From: Actinomadura flavalba DSM 45200
GTDB lineage: Bacteria; Actinomycetota; Actinomycetes; Streptosporangiales; Streptosporangiaceae
DNA length: 64,000 nt
Reading direction: 5' to 3'
NCBI RefSeq assembly: GCF_000374305.1
Contig: NZ_KB894093.1
Location: forward strand, 1,798,001-1,862,000
Shown here: piece by piece, positions 8,121 through 17,113 of the stretch
How positions within the stretch are numbered: the stretch's first letter is position 1
How the letters are laid out: each line of letters begins with the position of its first letter
The notes under the pieces: generated by a model
The model's database searches: none
What the model was told of the DNA's origin: nothing
The model's input: the letters and a program-made list of their open reading frames with translations, nothing else
Position numbers and translations under genes: made by a program

Positions 8121-9185
8121 ATGACAGCGCCGGTTCTGGCCTGTACCGCACAGGTGGTCTTCGTCATCGCGTTCGTCCTGTTCAAGTCCGCCGCCGACCA
8201 GATGCGACCGCTCGCCGCCCGCCGCCCCCTGGAGACCATCGCCCGCGTCGCGGGCAACGGCCGCTGGGTGTTCGGGCTGCTCATCCTCGTGGCCGGGTTC
8301 GTGATGGCCGACCTCGCCCTGCTCACCCTGCCCATCGCCAGCGCGCTGCCCGCGTACGCGGGAAGTCTCATCGTTCTGCTCGTCCTCGGATATGTCCGGT
8401 TCGGTGAACGGCTCACGCCACGGGAATGGTTCGCGATGATCGTCGTCGTCGCGGCGATGGCGACCTCGGCCCTCTCGGTCGTCCTGGCGCCCGGGCCGCT
8501 GCTCGGCGGCGTCGAGCGGCCGGACGTGCCGCCCGTCCCGCCGCTGTGGGCGGTCGCGGTCGTGCTGGTGCCGTCGCTGGTGCTGCCGTGGTGGATGTTC
8601 TCGCTGCGCGACCGCGTCGCCGCCGGGCGGCACGCCCGCGCCCTCACCGGCATCGCCCACGGCATCGGCGCGGGCGCGCTGCTCGGCACCGCCGAGACGT
8701 TCGGGCTCGGCATGGCGCTGCTGCTGGAGGACGGCCACACCGAACTGTGGGCGACCCCGTACCCGTGGGTGTTCCTGCTCGCCGGGGTGCTCGGGATCGG
8801 GCTGCTGTCGATCGGGCTCCAGCGGTGCCGGCTGACGGTGCTCGTCACCGTCCTCACCGTCACCGCGAAGGCGCACCTGCTGATCTCCTCGACGCTGCTG
8901 CTCGGCGAGCCCTGGCCGGACGACCTCGCGGTCACGCTGCTGCGCGGCGGGAGCGTCGTGCTCGCCGCGCTCGCCGTGCTGGCCTTCCCCCGGCACCAGC
9001 GCCGCCGTGCGGCGGCGGCCGAGCGCGAGCCCGCCGCCGAGCCGGAGCCGCCGACGCCGGGACGCCGCCGCGTCGTGTCCTTCTCCCCGCCGCAGGTCGA
9101 CCCGAAGCCGACCGACCAGCCGTCCCGCGACTCCGGCCCCTACGTGGGCCGCCGCCGCCGCGACGGAACGCGCGTCGTCTCCTAG
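8121..9185 (+). CDS. DMT-superfamily-like integral membrane protein
   Basis: A 354-residue protein with about nine or ten hydrophobic segments in the first 300 residues (for example 'VVFVIAFVLF', 'LLILVAGFVMADLALL', 'LIVLLVLGYV', 'MIVVVAAMATSAL') followed by a polar, Arg/Pro-rich cytoplasmic tail. The pattern of paired helices, with a short conserved 'ALPAYAGSLIVLL' segment, resembles drug/metabolite transporter or NIPA-like proteins. The substrate is unknown. ATG 8121 is used because upstream in-frame sequence is polar and unlike a membrane N-terminus. A 14-bp stem terminator follows at 9202-9236. Confidence 0.7.
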   Translation: MTAPVLACTAQVVFVIAFVLFKSAADQMRPLAARRPLETIARVAGNGRWVFGLLILVAGFVMADLALLTLPIASALPAYAGSLIVLLVLGYVRFGERLTPREWFAMIVVVAAMATSALSVVLAPGPLLGGVERPDVPPVPPLWAVAVVLVPSLVLPWWMFSLRDRVAAGRHARALTGIAHGIGAGALLGTAETFGLGMALLLEDGHTELWATPYPWVFLLAGVLGIGLLSIGLQRCRLTVLVTVLTVTAKAHLLISSTLLLGEPWPDDLAVTLLRGGSVVLAALAVLAFPRHQRRRAAAAEREPAAEPEPPTPGRRRVVSFSPPQVDPKPTDQPSRDSGPYVGRRRRDGTRVVS

Positions 9186-9201
9186 CGCGCGTCCGGCGAC
9201 A

Positions 9202-9236
9202 CCCGGTCGCGCCCGAGGAGGGCGGGCGCGACCGGG
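9202..9236. terminator. Bidirectional terminator between convergent genes
   Basis: A perfect 14-bp stem (arms 9202-9215 and 9223-9236) with a 7-base loop lies between the stops at 9185 (plus) and 9249 (minus). It can serve both the membrane-protein gene and the liv operon. Confidence 0.8.
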
Positions 9237-9248
9237 GCGGGGGACGGG

Positions 9249-10514
9249 TCAGCCGGCGGGCGGGTCGTACGACTTCGCCTCGGGCGACTCGAACGACGCG
9301 ACCTCGACCTTGGTGCCGCCCAGCACGTTCTTGTCCGGGCGGCTGATGTAGGTCGCCCGCGCGGCGGCCTTGGTCCACTGCGTGTAGTCCTCCTTGGGCA
9401 GGCCGAGCCCGAGGTCCACGGTCGTCCCGTCGCGGTGGGCGTTGACGATGCCCTCGCGGGTCAGGTCCTTCTTCGCGCAGGCCCGCTTCAGCGCCTCGCC
9501 GATGACGGCGGCGGTGCTGTAGCCGGACACGACGGACAGGTCGAGCGGCTCGCCCTTGTAGGCCGCCTGGTAGTCGGCGGCGAGCTTCTTCAGCCCGGGG
9601 ACGTCGGCGCTGATCGGCGGCGACGCCTGGGCGATGTAGTACGACGCCTCGAACGCGGGCCCGGCCGGGGTCGCCAGGAGCTGCTGCGCGAACGCCGAGT
9701 TCGACCCGACCATCGGCACCTTCAGCCCGGACGCCGCCGCGACGCCGACGAGCGAGGCGGCCTGGCGGGGCGCGACGCTGACGAGGATCGCCTTGACGTT
9801 CGCCCGGCGGAACGCGGCGACCTGGGCGGTCATGTCCGCGTCGGTGGGCTTGACCTGCTGCTCGGCGACCTTGAGCCCGCCCTTCTCGGCCGCGTACTTC
9901 ACGCCCGCGAGCGCGCTCTGCCCGTAGTCGCCCTCCAGCCGCAGGTGCCCGATCGTGTCGCCGGACTTCACGCCCTGCTTGTCGCGCAGGAACGAGATCG
10001 CGTTGATCATGTCGATGTCGTACGTCGTGCCGGTGACCTGCACGTACTTGCTGCCGAGCAGCGTGTGCGCCCACGCCTGCGGGATCGTCAGGAGCTTGTC
10101 GTTCTCGATCCGCGAGCGCAGCGCCATCGTGATCGGCGACCCGATGAGCTGCGGGATCGCCGCCGACTTCGGCGCCATCTCGCTGTAGGCGGCCAGCGCC
10201 TTCTGCACGTCGTAGCCGTGGTCGCGGACGACCAGCTCGACGTCGCGTCCGCAGACGCCGCCCTGCTTGTTGAGCCCGTCGAAGTACAGCTTCTGCGCCT
10301 GCGTGACGCCCTTGCCGAGCGCCGCGTAGACGCCGGTCAGGTCGGTCAGCGCGGTGACGGTGATCTTGTCGTCGGTGACGCCGGGGCCGGTCTTGACGTC
10401 GCCGTCGCCGCCGCCCTCGGACGCCTTGCCGCTACAGGCGGCGGCGGCGAGGACGAGCGACATCGTGACGGCGGCGACGGCCGCGGCGCGACCGCGCCGG
10501 AAGGTGGTGTTCAT
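9249..10514 (-). CDS. livK: LIV-type ABC transporter substrate-binding lipoprotein
   Basis: A 421-residue periplasmic-binding-protein type I lipoprotein (Peripla_BP_6/LivK family). Signal peptide with lipobox 'AAAC' (Cys27) anchors it outside the membrane. 'ITVTALTDLTGVYAALGKG' is the usual start of the first lobe, and 'IGHLRLEGDYGQ' and 'MTAQVAAFRRANVKAI' are typical hinge-region segments. It would deliver a branched-chain amino acid, amide or similar solute to the permease LivHM. GAGGAG lies about 9 bases before ATG 10514, and the start overlaps the stop of livM by four bases. It is the last gene of the operon. Confidence 0.88.
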   Translation of the reverse strand: MNTTFRRGRAAAVAAVTMSLVLAAAACSGKASEGGGDGDVKTGPGVTDDKITVTALTDLTGVYAALGKGVTQAQKLYFDGLNKQGGVCGRDVELVVRDHGYDVQKALAAYSEMAPKSAAIPQLIGSPITMALRSRIENDKLLTIPQAWAHTLLGSKYVQVTGTTYDIDMINAISFLRDKQGVKSGDTIGHLRLEGDYGQSALAGVKYAAEKGGLKVAEQQVKPTDADMTAQVAAFRRANVKAILVSVAPRQAASLVGVAAASGLKVPMVGSNSAFAQQLLATPAGPAFEASYYIAQASPPISADVPGLKKLAADYQAAYKGEPLDLSVVSGYSTAAVIGEALKRACAKKDLTREGIVNAHRDGTTVDLGLGLPKEDYTQWTKAAARATYISRPDKNVLGGTKVEVASFESPEAKSYDPPAG

Positions 10515-11626
10515 GCGGTGGACTCCTCGCGACTGGGGTTGGAGGCGGGGGGATTCGGGGTGGTGCCCGGGCGGCGGCGCCGCAGCCGGGAGGTGAGCCG
10601 GGACAGGCCGCCGGCCAGCCCGGTGGGAAGGAACAGCAGGACGGCGACGAACACGACGCCGTAGATGATGCGCGCCGCCTCGGCCGGGGAGGGCCCGGCC
10701 GAGCCGGACGCGGCGACGAACGGGATGCCGTCGGCGTAGCGGGTGAGCAGCGGCTGGAGCATCGAGACGAACACGGCCCCGAGGACGGCGCCGCCGACCG
10801 TGCCGAGCCCGCCGATGACGATCATCGCCAGGTAGTCGAGCGACAGCGCGAGCCCGAACGTGTCCGGGACCGTCCGCCGGTAGATCAGCGCGAACAGCAC
10901 ACCGGCGAGGCCCGCGTACATCGACGACAGCACGAACGCGGCCGCCCGCGTCCGCGCCACCGGGACGCCGAGCGCGCCCGCGGCGATCTCGTGGTCGCGG
11001 ATCGTGTTGAGCGCCCGGCCGGGCCGCGACGCCAGCACGCCCCGCGCGAACCACGCGGCGCCCGCCAGCAGCACCAGGCCGAGGAACCAGAGCTTCTCCA
11101 GCCCGTTGAACGGGATGCCGAGCACCAGGACGGGCTCGGGGGAGTCGGCGAACTCCAGCCCGAACACGTTGAGCGGCGGGACGTCGCGTCCGTTGGCGCC
11201 GCCCGTCACGCCCTCGGCGCGGAACAGCACGTGCTGGCCGAGGAACACCAGCGCCAGCGTCGCGATGCCGAGCGACGCGCCGCGCAGCCGCCCGGCCAGC
11301 GGCGCGAACAGCCCACCGACCAGGCCCGCGAGCAGCACCGCGAGGACGGCGGCGAGCAGCGTGGGCAGGCCGAGCCCGGTGAGTTCGATCCCGGCCGTGC
11401 GCTCGTCGCCGCCCGCGAGCCAGATGTAGCCGTAGGCGCCGAGGGCGAGGAAGAACGCGTGGCCGAGGGAGAGCTGCCCGGCGGCGCCGGTCAGCACGTT
11501 GAGGCCGATCGCGCCGATGGCGGCGCTCATCGCGAACAGGCCCGACTGGAGCCAGAACGCGTCGAGATAGAACGGCGGCAGGACGAGCAGGACGGCCGCG
11601 CCGACCCACAGCAGTTTCCTAGACAC
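10511..11626 (-). CDS. livM: LIV-type ABC transporter permease LivM
   Basis: A 371-residue permease with about nine to ten membrane helices. 'GAAGQLSLGHAFFLALGAY' is the diagnostic segment of LivH/LivM-type permeases, and 'TIRDHEIAAGALGVPVARTR' is the cytoplasmic EAA-like loop contacting the ATPases. The GTG start at 11626 has GGGAGG about 7 bases upstream. It overlaps livH upstream by 8 bases and livK downstream by 4, indicating tight translational coupling. The C-terminal tail is Arg/Pro-rich and variable. Confidence 0.9.
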   Translation of the reverse strand: MSRKLLWVGAAVLLVLPPFYLDAFWLQSGLFAMSAAIGAIGLNVLTGAAGQLSLGHAFFLALGAYGYIWLAGGDERTAGIELTGLGLPTLLAAVLAVLLAGLVGGLFAPLAGRLRGASLGIATLALVFLGQHVLFRAEGVTGGANGRDVPPLNVFGLEFADSPEPVLVLGIPFNGLEKLWFLGLVLLAGAAWFARGVLASRPGRALNTIRDHEIAAGALGVPVARTRAAAFVLSSMYAGLAGVLFALIYRRTVPDTFGLALSLDYLAMIVIGGLGTVGGAVLGAVFVSMLQPLLTRYADGIPFVAASGSAGPSPAEAARIIYGVVFVAVLLFLPTGLAGGLSRLTSRLRRRRPGTTPNPPASNPSREESTA

Positions 11627-12509
11627 GGGCGGCCTCCCGGGTGCCGAAAAGCCCGGCCGGACGGACCAGCAGGACCACGATCATCACCAGGTAGGGCGCG
11701 ACGTCGGCGAAGCCGTGGCTGAACAGCCCGATGTCGCCCTGGTAGCCGATGACGGCCGCCTCGGTGATGCCGATGAGCAGGCCGCCGACGAGCGCGCCGG
11801 TGGTGGAGTCGATGCCGCCGAGGACCGCCGCGGGCAGCGCCTTCAGCGCCGCGAACGACACCGTCCGGTCCAGGCCGGGCGTCGGGAACACGCACAGGAA
11901 CACGGCGGCGAGCACCGCGAACACGCCCGCGACCGCCCACGCCCCCGCCGACACGCGGCCGAGCCGGACGCCCATCAGCGCCGCCGTCTCCCGCTTCTCG
12001 GCGGTGGCGCGCATCGCGACGCCCCACGAGGTGTACTTGAACGCCAGCAGGAACGCGGCGATCGCGACGAACGCGACGACGATCGCCGCGATCCGCGTCT
12101 GCGCGATCGTCACGTCCCCGAAGCGGACGACGGCGCTGCCCCACGGGTCCCCGATGGGCAGCACCCGGGTGCCGATGCGGCGCGCCAGCTCGACCGTCAG
12201 GACGATGTCCACGCCGATCGTCACGATGCTGAGCACCGAGTGGTCCCTGCCCCGCATCCGCCGCAGCACCAGCATCTCGACGAGCGCGGCGAGCACCGCC
12301 GTCGTCGCGATGCCGACGAGCAGCGCCAGCCAGAAGCCGATGTCGTCGTGGAGTTCCGCGACCGCGTAGCCGCCGGCGAGCAGCAGCGACGGATGCGCGA
12401 AGTTGATCACTTCGGTCGCCTTGAAGATGATGACGAAGCCGAGCGCGATCAACGCGTAGACGGCACCGCTCGATATGCCGTTCACGAGGACTTCGATCAG
12501 CCCGCTCAT
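11619..12509 (-). CDS. livH: LIV-type ABC transporter permease LivH
   Basis: A 296-residue permease. 'VNGISSGAVYALIALGFVII' followed by 'FKATEVINFAH' is the classic LivH N-terminus; 'GVAMRATAEKRETAALMGV' is the coupling loop, and 'LPAAVLGGIDSTTGALVGG' a conserved later segment. It forms the membrane channel with LivM. ATG 12509 has GGGAGAG upstream and overlaps the stop of livG by 4 bases. Confidence 0.92.
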   Translation of the reverse strand: MSGLIEVLVNGISSGAVYALIALGFVIIFKATEVINFAHPSLLLAGGYAVAELHDDIGFWLALLVGIATTAVLAALVEMLVLRRMRGRDHSVLSIVTIGVDIVLTVELARRIGTRVLPIGDPWGSAVVRFGDVTIAQTRIAAIVVAFVAIAAFLLAFKYTSWGVAMRATAEKRETAALMGVRLGRVSAGAWAVAGVFAVLAAVFLCVFPTPGLDRTVSFAALKALPAAVLGGIDSTTGALVGGLLIGITEAAVIGYQGDIGLFSHGFADVAPYLVMIVVLLVRPAGLFGTREAARV

Positions 12510-13342
12510 GGGTTCTCTCCCTGGCCCTGCGCGGGCGTGTCGTTCGTGCGCGGCGCGGCGGCCGGGTCCTCCTCGGCGGACTTGCCGAGGTAGGCGCGGA
12601 TCACGTCCGGATGGCGCCGCACCTCGGCGGGCGTGCCGGTGGTGAGGCGGCGGCCGAAGTCGAGCACGGTCACCTCGTCCGCGAGCCGCCCGACCAGGGC
12701 CATGTCGTGCTCGACCAGCACGATCGACAGGTCCATCACCTCGCGGACGCGGCCGATCGTCTCGACCATCGCGCGCCGCTCGCCGCCGTTCATCCCGGCG
12801 ACGGGCTCGTCCAGCAGCAGCAGCCGGGGCTCCAGGCACAGCGCCCGCGCCAGCTCGACGCGCTTGCGGACGCCGTAGGGGAGCAGCCCGACCGGCAGCG
12901 GCAGGTGCTCGGTGATGCCGACGTACTCGGCCACCTCGCGCACCTTGTCGGCCTGCGCGCGCTCCTCCCGGCGGGCCGACGGCAGGTGCAGCCCGGCCGT
13001 CACGAACCCGGTCCTGGTCAGCCGGTGGCGGCCGAGCTGGAGGTTCGCGGCGGTCGTCAGGTAGTCCGACAGCGCGAGGTTCTGGAACGTCCGCGCCACG
13101 CCCAGCGAGGCGATCTTGTGCGGCGGCAGCTTCGTCAGCTCGGCGTCACCGAACGTCACGCTGCCCTCGGTCGCCCGGTAGACGCCCGACAGCACGTTGA
13201 AGCACGTGGACTTGCCCGCGCCGTTGGGGCCGATCACCGCGTGCAGCGTCTTCGGGGCGACGGTGAACGACACGTCGTCCAGCGCGGTGATCCCGGCGAA
13301 GCGGACCGTCAGCCCGCGCACCGCCAGTTCCGGGACGCTCAT
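12506..13342 (-). CDS. livG: LIV-type ABC transporter ATPase LivG
   Basis: A 278-residue ATPase. Walker A 'GPNGAGKST' is at residues 38-46, Walker B 'LLLLDEPVAGM' and switch histidine 'VLVEHDM' follow. The signature loop reads 'LPYGVRKRVELARAL' instead of LSGGQ; a degenerate signature of this type is common in LivG. The last 30 residues are an extra acidic tail. It pairs with LivF to drive transport. ATG 13342 overlaps the upstream livF stop by 4 bases. Confidence 0.92.
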   Translation of the reverse strand: MSVPELAVRGLTVRFAGITALDDVSFTVAPKTLHAVIGPNGAGKSTCFNVLSGVYRATEGSVTFGDAELTKLPPHKIASLGVARTFQNLALSDYLTTAANLQLGRHRLTRTGFVTAGLHLPSARREERAQADKVREVAEYVGITEHLPLPVGLLPYGVRKRVELARALCLEPRLLLLDEPVAGMNGGERRAMVETIGRVREVMDLSIVLVEHDMALVGRLADEVTVLDFGRRLTTGTPAEVRRHPDVIRAYLGKSAEEDPAAAPRTNDTPAQGQGENP

Positions 13343-14076
13343 GAGACCCCCAGGTAGCGGTCGCGGACGTCCTGCGACTCGGCCAGCTCGGCGGACGCGC
13401 CGTCCAGCGCGACCTTGCCGATCTCCAGCACGTACGCGTGCTGCGACAGCTCCAGCGCCAGCGCCGCGTTCTGCTCGATGAGCAGCACCGCGATGCCCGC
13501 CGCGTTGATCTCGGTGATCGTCGCCGCGATGCGCTCGATGATGATCGGGGCGAGGCCGAGGGACGGCTCGTCCAGCAGCAGCACCTTCGGATCGGCCATC
13601 AGCGCGCGGCCGATCGCCAGCATCTGCTGCTCACCGCCCGACAGCAGTCCCGCCCGCTGCTTCTCCCGCTCGGCCAGCACCGGGAACAGCTCCAGGACGC
13701 GGCCGTGCGCGTCCGCGACGCGGCGCCGGTCGCGGGCGCCGAGCGCGCCCGCCCGCAGGTTCTCGCCCACGGTCATCCGGCCGAAGATCTGCCGTCCCTC
13801 GGGCACCTGCACGACGCCGCGCCCGACGATCTGGTCGGCGCGGCGGCCGCGCAGCGAGTCGCCGTGCAGCTTCACGTCGCCGGACCGGATGGAACCGCCG
13901 TAGTAGGGCAGCACACCGGAGATCGCCCGCAGCAGGGTGGACTTCCCGGCGCCGTTGGCGCCGAGCACCGCCACCAGACCGCCGTCCGGCACGGTGAGCG
14001 AGACGTCGCGCAGCGCCCGGACGGGGCCGTAGTCGACCGTCAGTCCGGTGACGTCCAGGGCTGGCGGAGCTCGCAC
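13339..14076 (-). CDS. livF: LIV-type ABC transporter ATPase LivF
   Basis: A 245-residue ATPase, first gene of the livF-G-H-M-K operon. Walker A 'GANGAGKST' is at residues 39-47, the family-typical 'VPEGRQIFGRMTVGENL' follows, then signature 'LLSGGEQQMLAIGRALM', Walker B 'LLLDEPSLGLAP' and 'LLIEQN'. The GTG start at 14076 is supported by GAGGAGG six bases upstream. It is divergent from a PucR-type regulator gene across a 204-bp region containing two palindromes. Confidence 0.93.
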   Translation of the reverse strand: MRAPPALDVTGLTVDYGPVRALRDVSLTVPDGGLVAVLGANGAGKSTLLRAISGVLPYYGGSIRSGDVKLHGDSLRGRRADQIVGRGVVQVPEGRQIFGRMTVGENLRAGALGARDRRRVADAHGRVLELFPVLAEREKQRAGLLSGGEQQMLAIGRALMADPKVLLLDEPSLGLAPIIIERIAATITEINAAGIAVLLIEQNAALALELSQHAYVLEIGKVALDGASAELAESQDVRDRYLGVS

Positions 14077-14127
14077 GATGCCTCCTCAAGGGGGTGGGGT
14101 CGGGGGGCACAGACCAGCACGCTGCGG

Positions 14128-14151
14128 GAACATCGGTCTAGAGCGGTGTTC
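14128..14151. promoter_or_regulatory. 24-bp imperfect palindrome in the liv control region
   Basis: The sequence starts GAACA, is centred on TCTAGA, and ends TGTTC; 20 of its 24 positions obey two-fold symmetry. It lies 52 bases before livF (minus) and 130 bases before the PucR-type gene (plus). This is a strong candidate operator for the liv operon. Confidence 0.6.
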
Positions 14152-14189
14152 TATGACAGGGAGTAAGGGCAACCCGCGGGGCGGCGGAT

Positions 14190-14203
14190 TGTGAAGACTC
14201 ACA
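14190..14203. promoter_or_regulatory. Second palindrome in the liv/pucR intergenic region
   Basis: TGTGA-AGAC-TCACA is a perfect 5-bp inverted repeat with a 4-base centre, the size of a CRP/FNR- or GntR-type half-site pair. It is closer to the regulator gene than to livF. Which protein binds it is unknown. Confidence 0.4.
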
Positions 14204-14280
14204 GTCACGTGCGCGCACCTCTGGTTTCGCCGGTGTGATCCCTGGCACTATGAACGGCCACCCCGCCCCGGGAGGCCGCC

Positions 14281-15474
14281 ATGCCCACCGTGACCACGTC
14301 CACCGACCGTCAGGGCGCCGAGGTCATGCGCCAGGCCGCCCGCCTTCTCTCGGACCGGCTGCCCCATCTGGCCGACCGGCTCGCCGCCGAGATCGTCACC
14401 GGGGAGACGTGGGCGCGTCCCACCGGGATGCGCGACGACCTGTGGAAGCTGTGCCACGTGGGCCTCAGCCACGGCGTCGAGGCGATCCTGTCGCCGAGCC
14501 GGGGCCGCACCGACCTGGACTGGGCGGCGCGCCTGGGCCGCCGCCGCGCCGAGCAGGGGCAGCCGCTCGACCAGCTCCTGCGCTCGTACCGGCTGGCCGG
14601 GCGGGTGTTCTGGGAGTCGGTCGTCGAGGTCGTCGCGCAGGACGACCCGTCCTACGTGCCGATCCTCGTCCGGCAGGCCACCCGCACCTGGCAGACGATC
14701 GAGGAGCAGTCCACCGCCGTCGTCGAGGCGTACCACCGCACCGGCTACGACCTGATGCGGCGCAGCGACGAGCGGCGGCACGCCATCCTGGACGCGCTGC
14801 TGGAGGGCCGCGGCGCGGACGGCGACCTGCTCACCACCGCGACCGAGGTGCTCGGGCTGCCCGCCCGGGGCCGGTACGCCGTCGTCATCCTCGGCCAGCA
14901 GGACGAGGTGCCGCGCCCGGCGACCGCTGCGGCGCCGCGCTTCCTGTGGCGGCTGCGCGCGGACACCCAGGTCGCGCTGGTCGACCTCGGCTCACTCGAA
15001 CTGGACGAGGTCGTGGAGGCGCTGCGTCCGCACGTCCGCGCGCACGCCGGGGTGAGCCCGGTCGTGGAGTCGCTGGCCGAGCTGGGCACCGCGCGCTGGC
15101 TCGCGGAGGTCGCGCTGCGCACCTGCTGGACCGACGGCGTCGACATCGCCGTCCTGGACCGCCGCCTGCCCGACGCGCTGCTCATCTCGCAGCCGAAACT
15201 CGGCGCCCGGCTGGGCCGCGTCCGGCTCGGCCCGCTGCTCCAGGTCGAGGCCGGGTACCGCGACGTCCTGCTCACCACGCTCGCGACGTGGCTCGACTGC
15301 GACGGCTCGGCCGCCCGCGCGGCGGCGCTGCTGTACTGCCACCACAACACGGTGCTGAACCGGCTGCGGCGGATCGAGTCGCTGACCGGGTGCGTGCTGG
15401 CCCGCCCGCGCGACCTGGTGGAACTCGTCCTGGCGCTGTCGGCGATCCGGCTGCTGGAGGGCGTCGCGCCCTAG
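14281..15474 (+). CDS. PucR-type helix-turn-helix regulator
   Basis: A 397-residue regulator with the C-terminal PucR-type helix-turn-helix 'ALLYCHHNTVLNRLRRIESL' near residues 347-370. The N-terminal 170 residues are helical, with 'ARLGRRRAEQGQPLDQLLRSYR' resembling the RsbRD-like sensory helix bundle found in many actinobacterial members. GGGAGG at 14270-14275 precedes ATG 14281. Divergence from the liv operon makes it the likely local regulator of that transporter. Its stop overlaps the stop of the convergent uppP gene. It is clearly more distant from the two paralogues at 1.3-3.9 kb than those are from each other. Confidence 0.85.
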   Translation: MPTVTTSTDRQGAEVMRQAARLLSDRLPHLADRLAAEIVTGETWARPTGMRDDLWKLCHVGLSHGVEAILSPSRGRTDLDWAARLGRRRAEQGQPLDQLLRSYRLAGRVFWESVVEVVAQDDPSYVPILVRQATRTWQTIEEQSTAVVEAYHRTGYDLMRRSDERRHAILDALLEGRGADGDLLTTATEVLGLPARGRYAVVILGQQDEVPRPATAAAPRFLWRLRADTQVALVDLGSLELDEVVEALRPHVRAHAGVSPVVESLAELGTARWLAEVALRTCWTDGVDIAVLDRRLPDALLISQPKLGARLGRVRLGPLLQVEAGYRDVLLTTLATWLDCDGSAARAAALLYCHHNTVLNRLRRIESLTGCVLARPRDLVELVLALSAIRLLEGVAP

Positions 15475-16307
15475 GCGGCCAGGGTGCCGGACGCGAGCAG
15501 CCCGGCCAGCACGGCGGCGACGACGAGGCGCCACACGATGAACGCCGTGAACGTGTGCCGGGCGACATAGCGGAGCAGCCACGCGATCGACGCGTAGGCG
15601 ACGATAAACGACACCACCGTGCCGACGACGAGCGCGGCGATCGAGGTGTCGCCGCCCGCCGCGTCCTTCAGCTCGTAGACGCCCGCGCCGGTCAGTGCCG
15701 GGATCGACAGGAAGAACGACAGCCGCGTGGCGGCCTGCCGGTCCAGGCCGCGCAGCAGCCCGACGGAGATCGTCGCGCCCGATCGGGAGAAGCCCGGGAA
15801 CAGCAGCGCGAGGATCTGCGACGACCCGACGAGCATCGTGTCCGTCAGCGTCGCCTGTTCCTCGCCGCGCTGGAGCCGCCCGTACCGTTCGGCCGCCCAC
15901 ATCAGCCCGCTGCCGACGACGAGCGACGCCGCCACCACCCACAGGGACGCCAGCGGCCCCTTGATCAGCGGCTTGGCGAGCAGCCCGACCAGCACGATCG
16001 GGATCGTCGCGTAGATGATCCACCACGCGAACCTGTAGTCGCGCGCGTCCCGCGGGCCGCGTCCGGTCACGCCCCGCACCCACGCCGACGCGAGCCGCCA
16101 GATGTCCTTGCGGAAGTACACGAGCACCGCCGCGATGGCCCCGACCTGGATCACGGCGGTGAAACCGACCACCGAGTGGTCGTCCACCGGAATCCCCATC
16201 AGCCCTTCGGCGATCTTCAGGTGCCCCGTGGACGACACCGGCAGGAACTCCGTCAACCCCTCCACGACCCCCAGGACGACGGCCTGCCAGACATCAATGG
16301 TGCTCAC
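15471..16307 (-). CDS. uppP: Undecaprenyl-diphosphatase
   Basis: A 278-residue integral membrane phosphatase (BacA/UppP family), recycling undecaprenyl pyrophosphate for cell-wall synthesis and giving bacitracin tolerance. Both signature regions are present: 'VVEGLTEFLPVSSTGHL' near residues 14-30 and 'LLFPGFSRSGATISVGLLRG' near 167-186. Eight or so membrane helices are expected. The GTG at 16307 has GGAGG five bases upstream. Length is normal for the family. Confidence 0.95.
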   Translation of the reverse strand: MSTIDVWQAVVLGVVEGLTEFLPVSSTGHLKIAEGLMGIPVDDHSVVGFTAVIQVGAIAAVLVYFRKDIWRLASAWVRGVTGRGPRDARDYRFAWWIIYATIPIVLVGLLAKPLIKGPLASLWVVAASLVVGSGLMWAAERYGRLQRGEEQATLTDTMLVGSSQILALLFPGFSRSGATISVGLLRGLDRQAATRLSFFLSIPALTGAGVYELKDAAGGDTSIAALVVGTVVSFIVAYASIAWLLRYVARHTFTAFIVWRLVVAAVLAGLLASGTLAA

Positions 16308-16451
16308 GGAACCTCCGCCTCGATCACGAACCCGCCCAGTACAGCGCCCGCACCACCCGAAACAGACCGAAACGCACCCCTGTTGCCCGGCTGTTCACCG
16401 ACCGGACACACCGGCGATGCCCTGCCCTCCCCGGCTTGACCGCAAGCGGGA

Positions 16452-17030
16452 TCAGCGCTCGTCGTCCACGGCCGCCTTGACCCAGTCGAGGAAGTCCGTC
16501 GCGACGGCGGCGTCCGCGAGGCGCAGCGCCGACGCGGTGCGCAGGAGGGCGCGGTTGCTGTCGACCCACGGGCCGGTCGCGGGGTTGCCCTGATGGCCGT
16601 ATTCGAGGGCCTGGAAGAGGCATTCGAGTTTGTCGGCGTCGCGGGCGCAGAGCGCTTCGGGGCTCTCCCTCGCCTCGTACTCTCCGACGACGCCGCCGAT
16701 CAGCGCCGCGACGGCGGGCGGGAGACCGCGCGTCTGCCGGGCGGTGACCTCGGTGTTCGGCGCGCGCGTCACATACGGTTTCGCGAGCAGCGGCAGATCG
16801 GTGAGGCGCGTTTCCTGCGAGTCGTGGAAAAGGCTGAGCAGCGCCGCCCGCTCGGGACTCGCGCCCTCCATCGCCGCGAGCACGGCGGCGATGACGGCCG
16901 CCCGGAACGAATGGTCCGCGATGCTCTCCGGCACCGCCACCCCCGCCACGTGCCACCCGGCCCGCTTGTAGCGCTTCAACAGCCCGAGTTCGTAGATCAA
17001 CCCGGTCAGCCGCACCGTCTCGTCGCTCAT
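16452..17030 (-). CDS. HD-domain phosphohydrolase (HDDC2/YfbR-like)
   Basis: A 192-residue HD-domain protein. Metal-binding residues are visible: 'ESIADHSFRAAVIAAVLA' (first His), 'LSLFHDSQETRLTDLP' (His-Asp pair), and 'CARDADKLECLFQALEYG' (distal Asp). This pattern fits the HD_3 family that includes 5'-deoxynucleotidase YfbR and human HDDC2. The likely role is nucleotide dephosphorylation. The ATG at 17030 gives the family-type N-terminus; ribosome-binding sequence is weak. A longer ORF reaching 17390 runs antisense through the neighbouring gene and is not credible. Confidence 0.8.
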   Translation of the reverse strand: MSDETVRLTGLIYELGLLKRYKRAGWHVAGVAVPESIADHSFRAAVIAAVLAAMEGASPERAALLSLFHDSQETRLTDLPLLAKPYVTRAPNTEVTARQTRGLPPAVAALIGGVVGEYEARESPEALCARDADKLECLFQALEYGHQGNPATGPWVDSNRALLRTASALRLADAAVATDFLDWVKAAVDDER

Positions 17031-17113
17031 CACCGTCCATATCCGGCCGCGTGTCAGACACGGCCTTGCTCCCGGTCGGACCCGCCCGCGAGGTGCTGCG
17101 CGGCTGACACGTC

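Noticed and set aside
9249..11609. Long minus-strand ORF covering livM and livK
   Set aside because: The upper part is an Arg/Ala-rich shadow of livM in another frame; livK starts at 10514.
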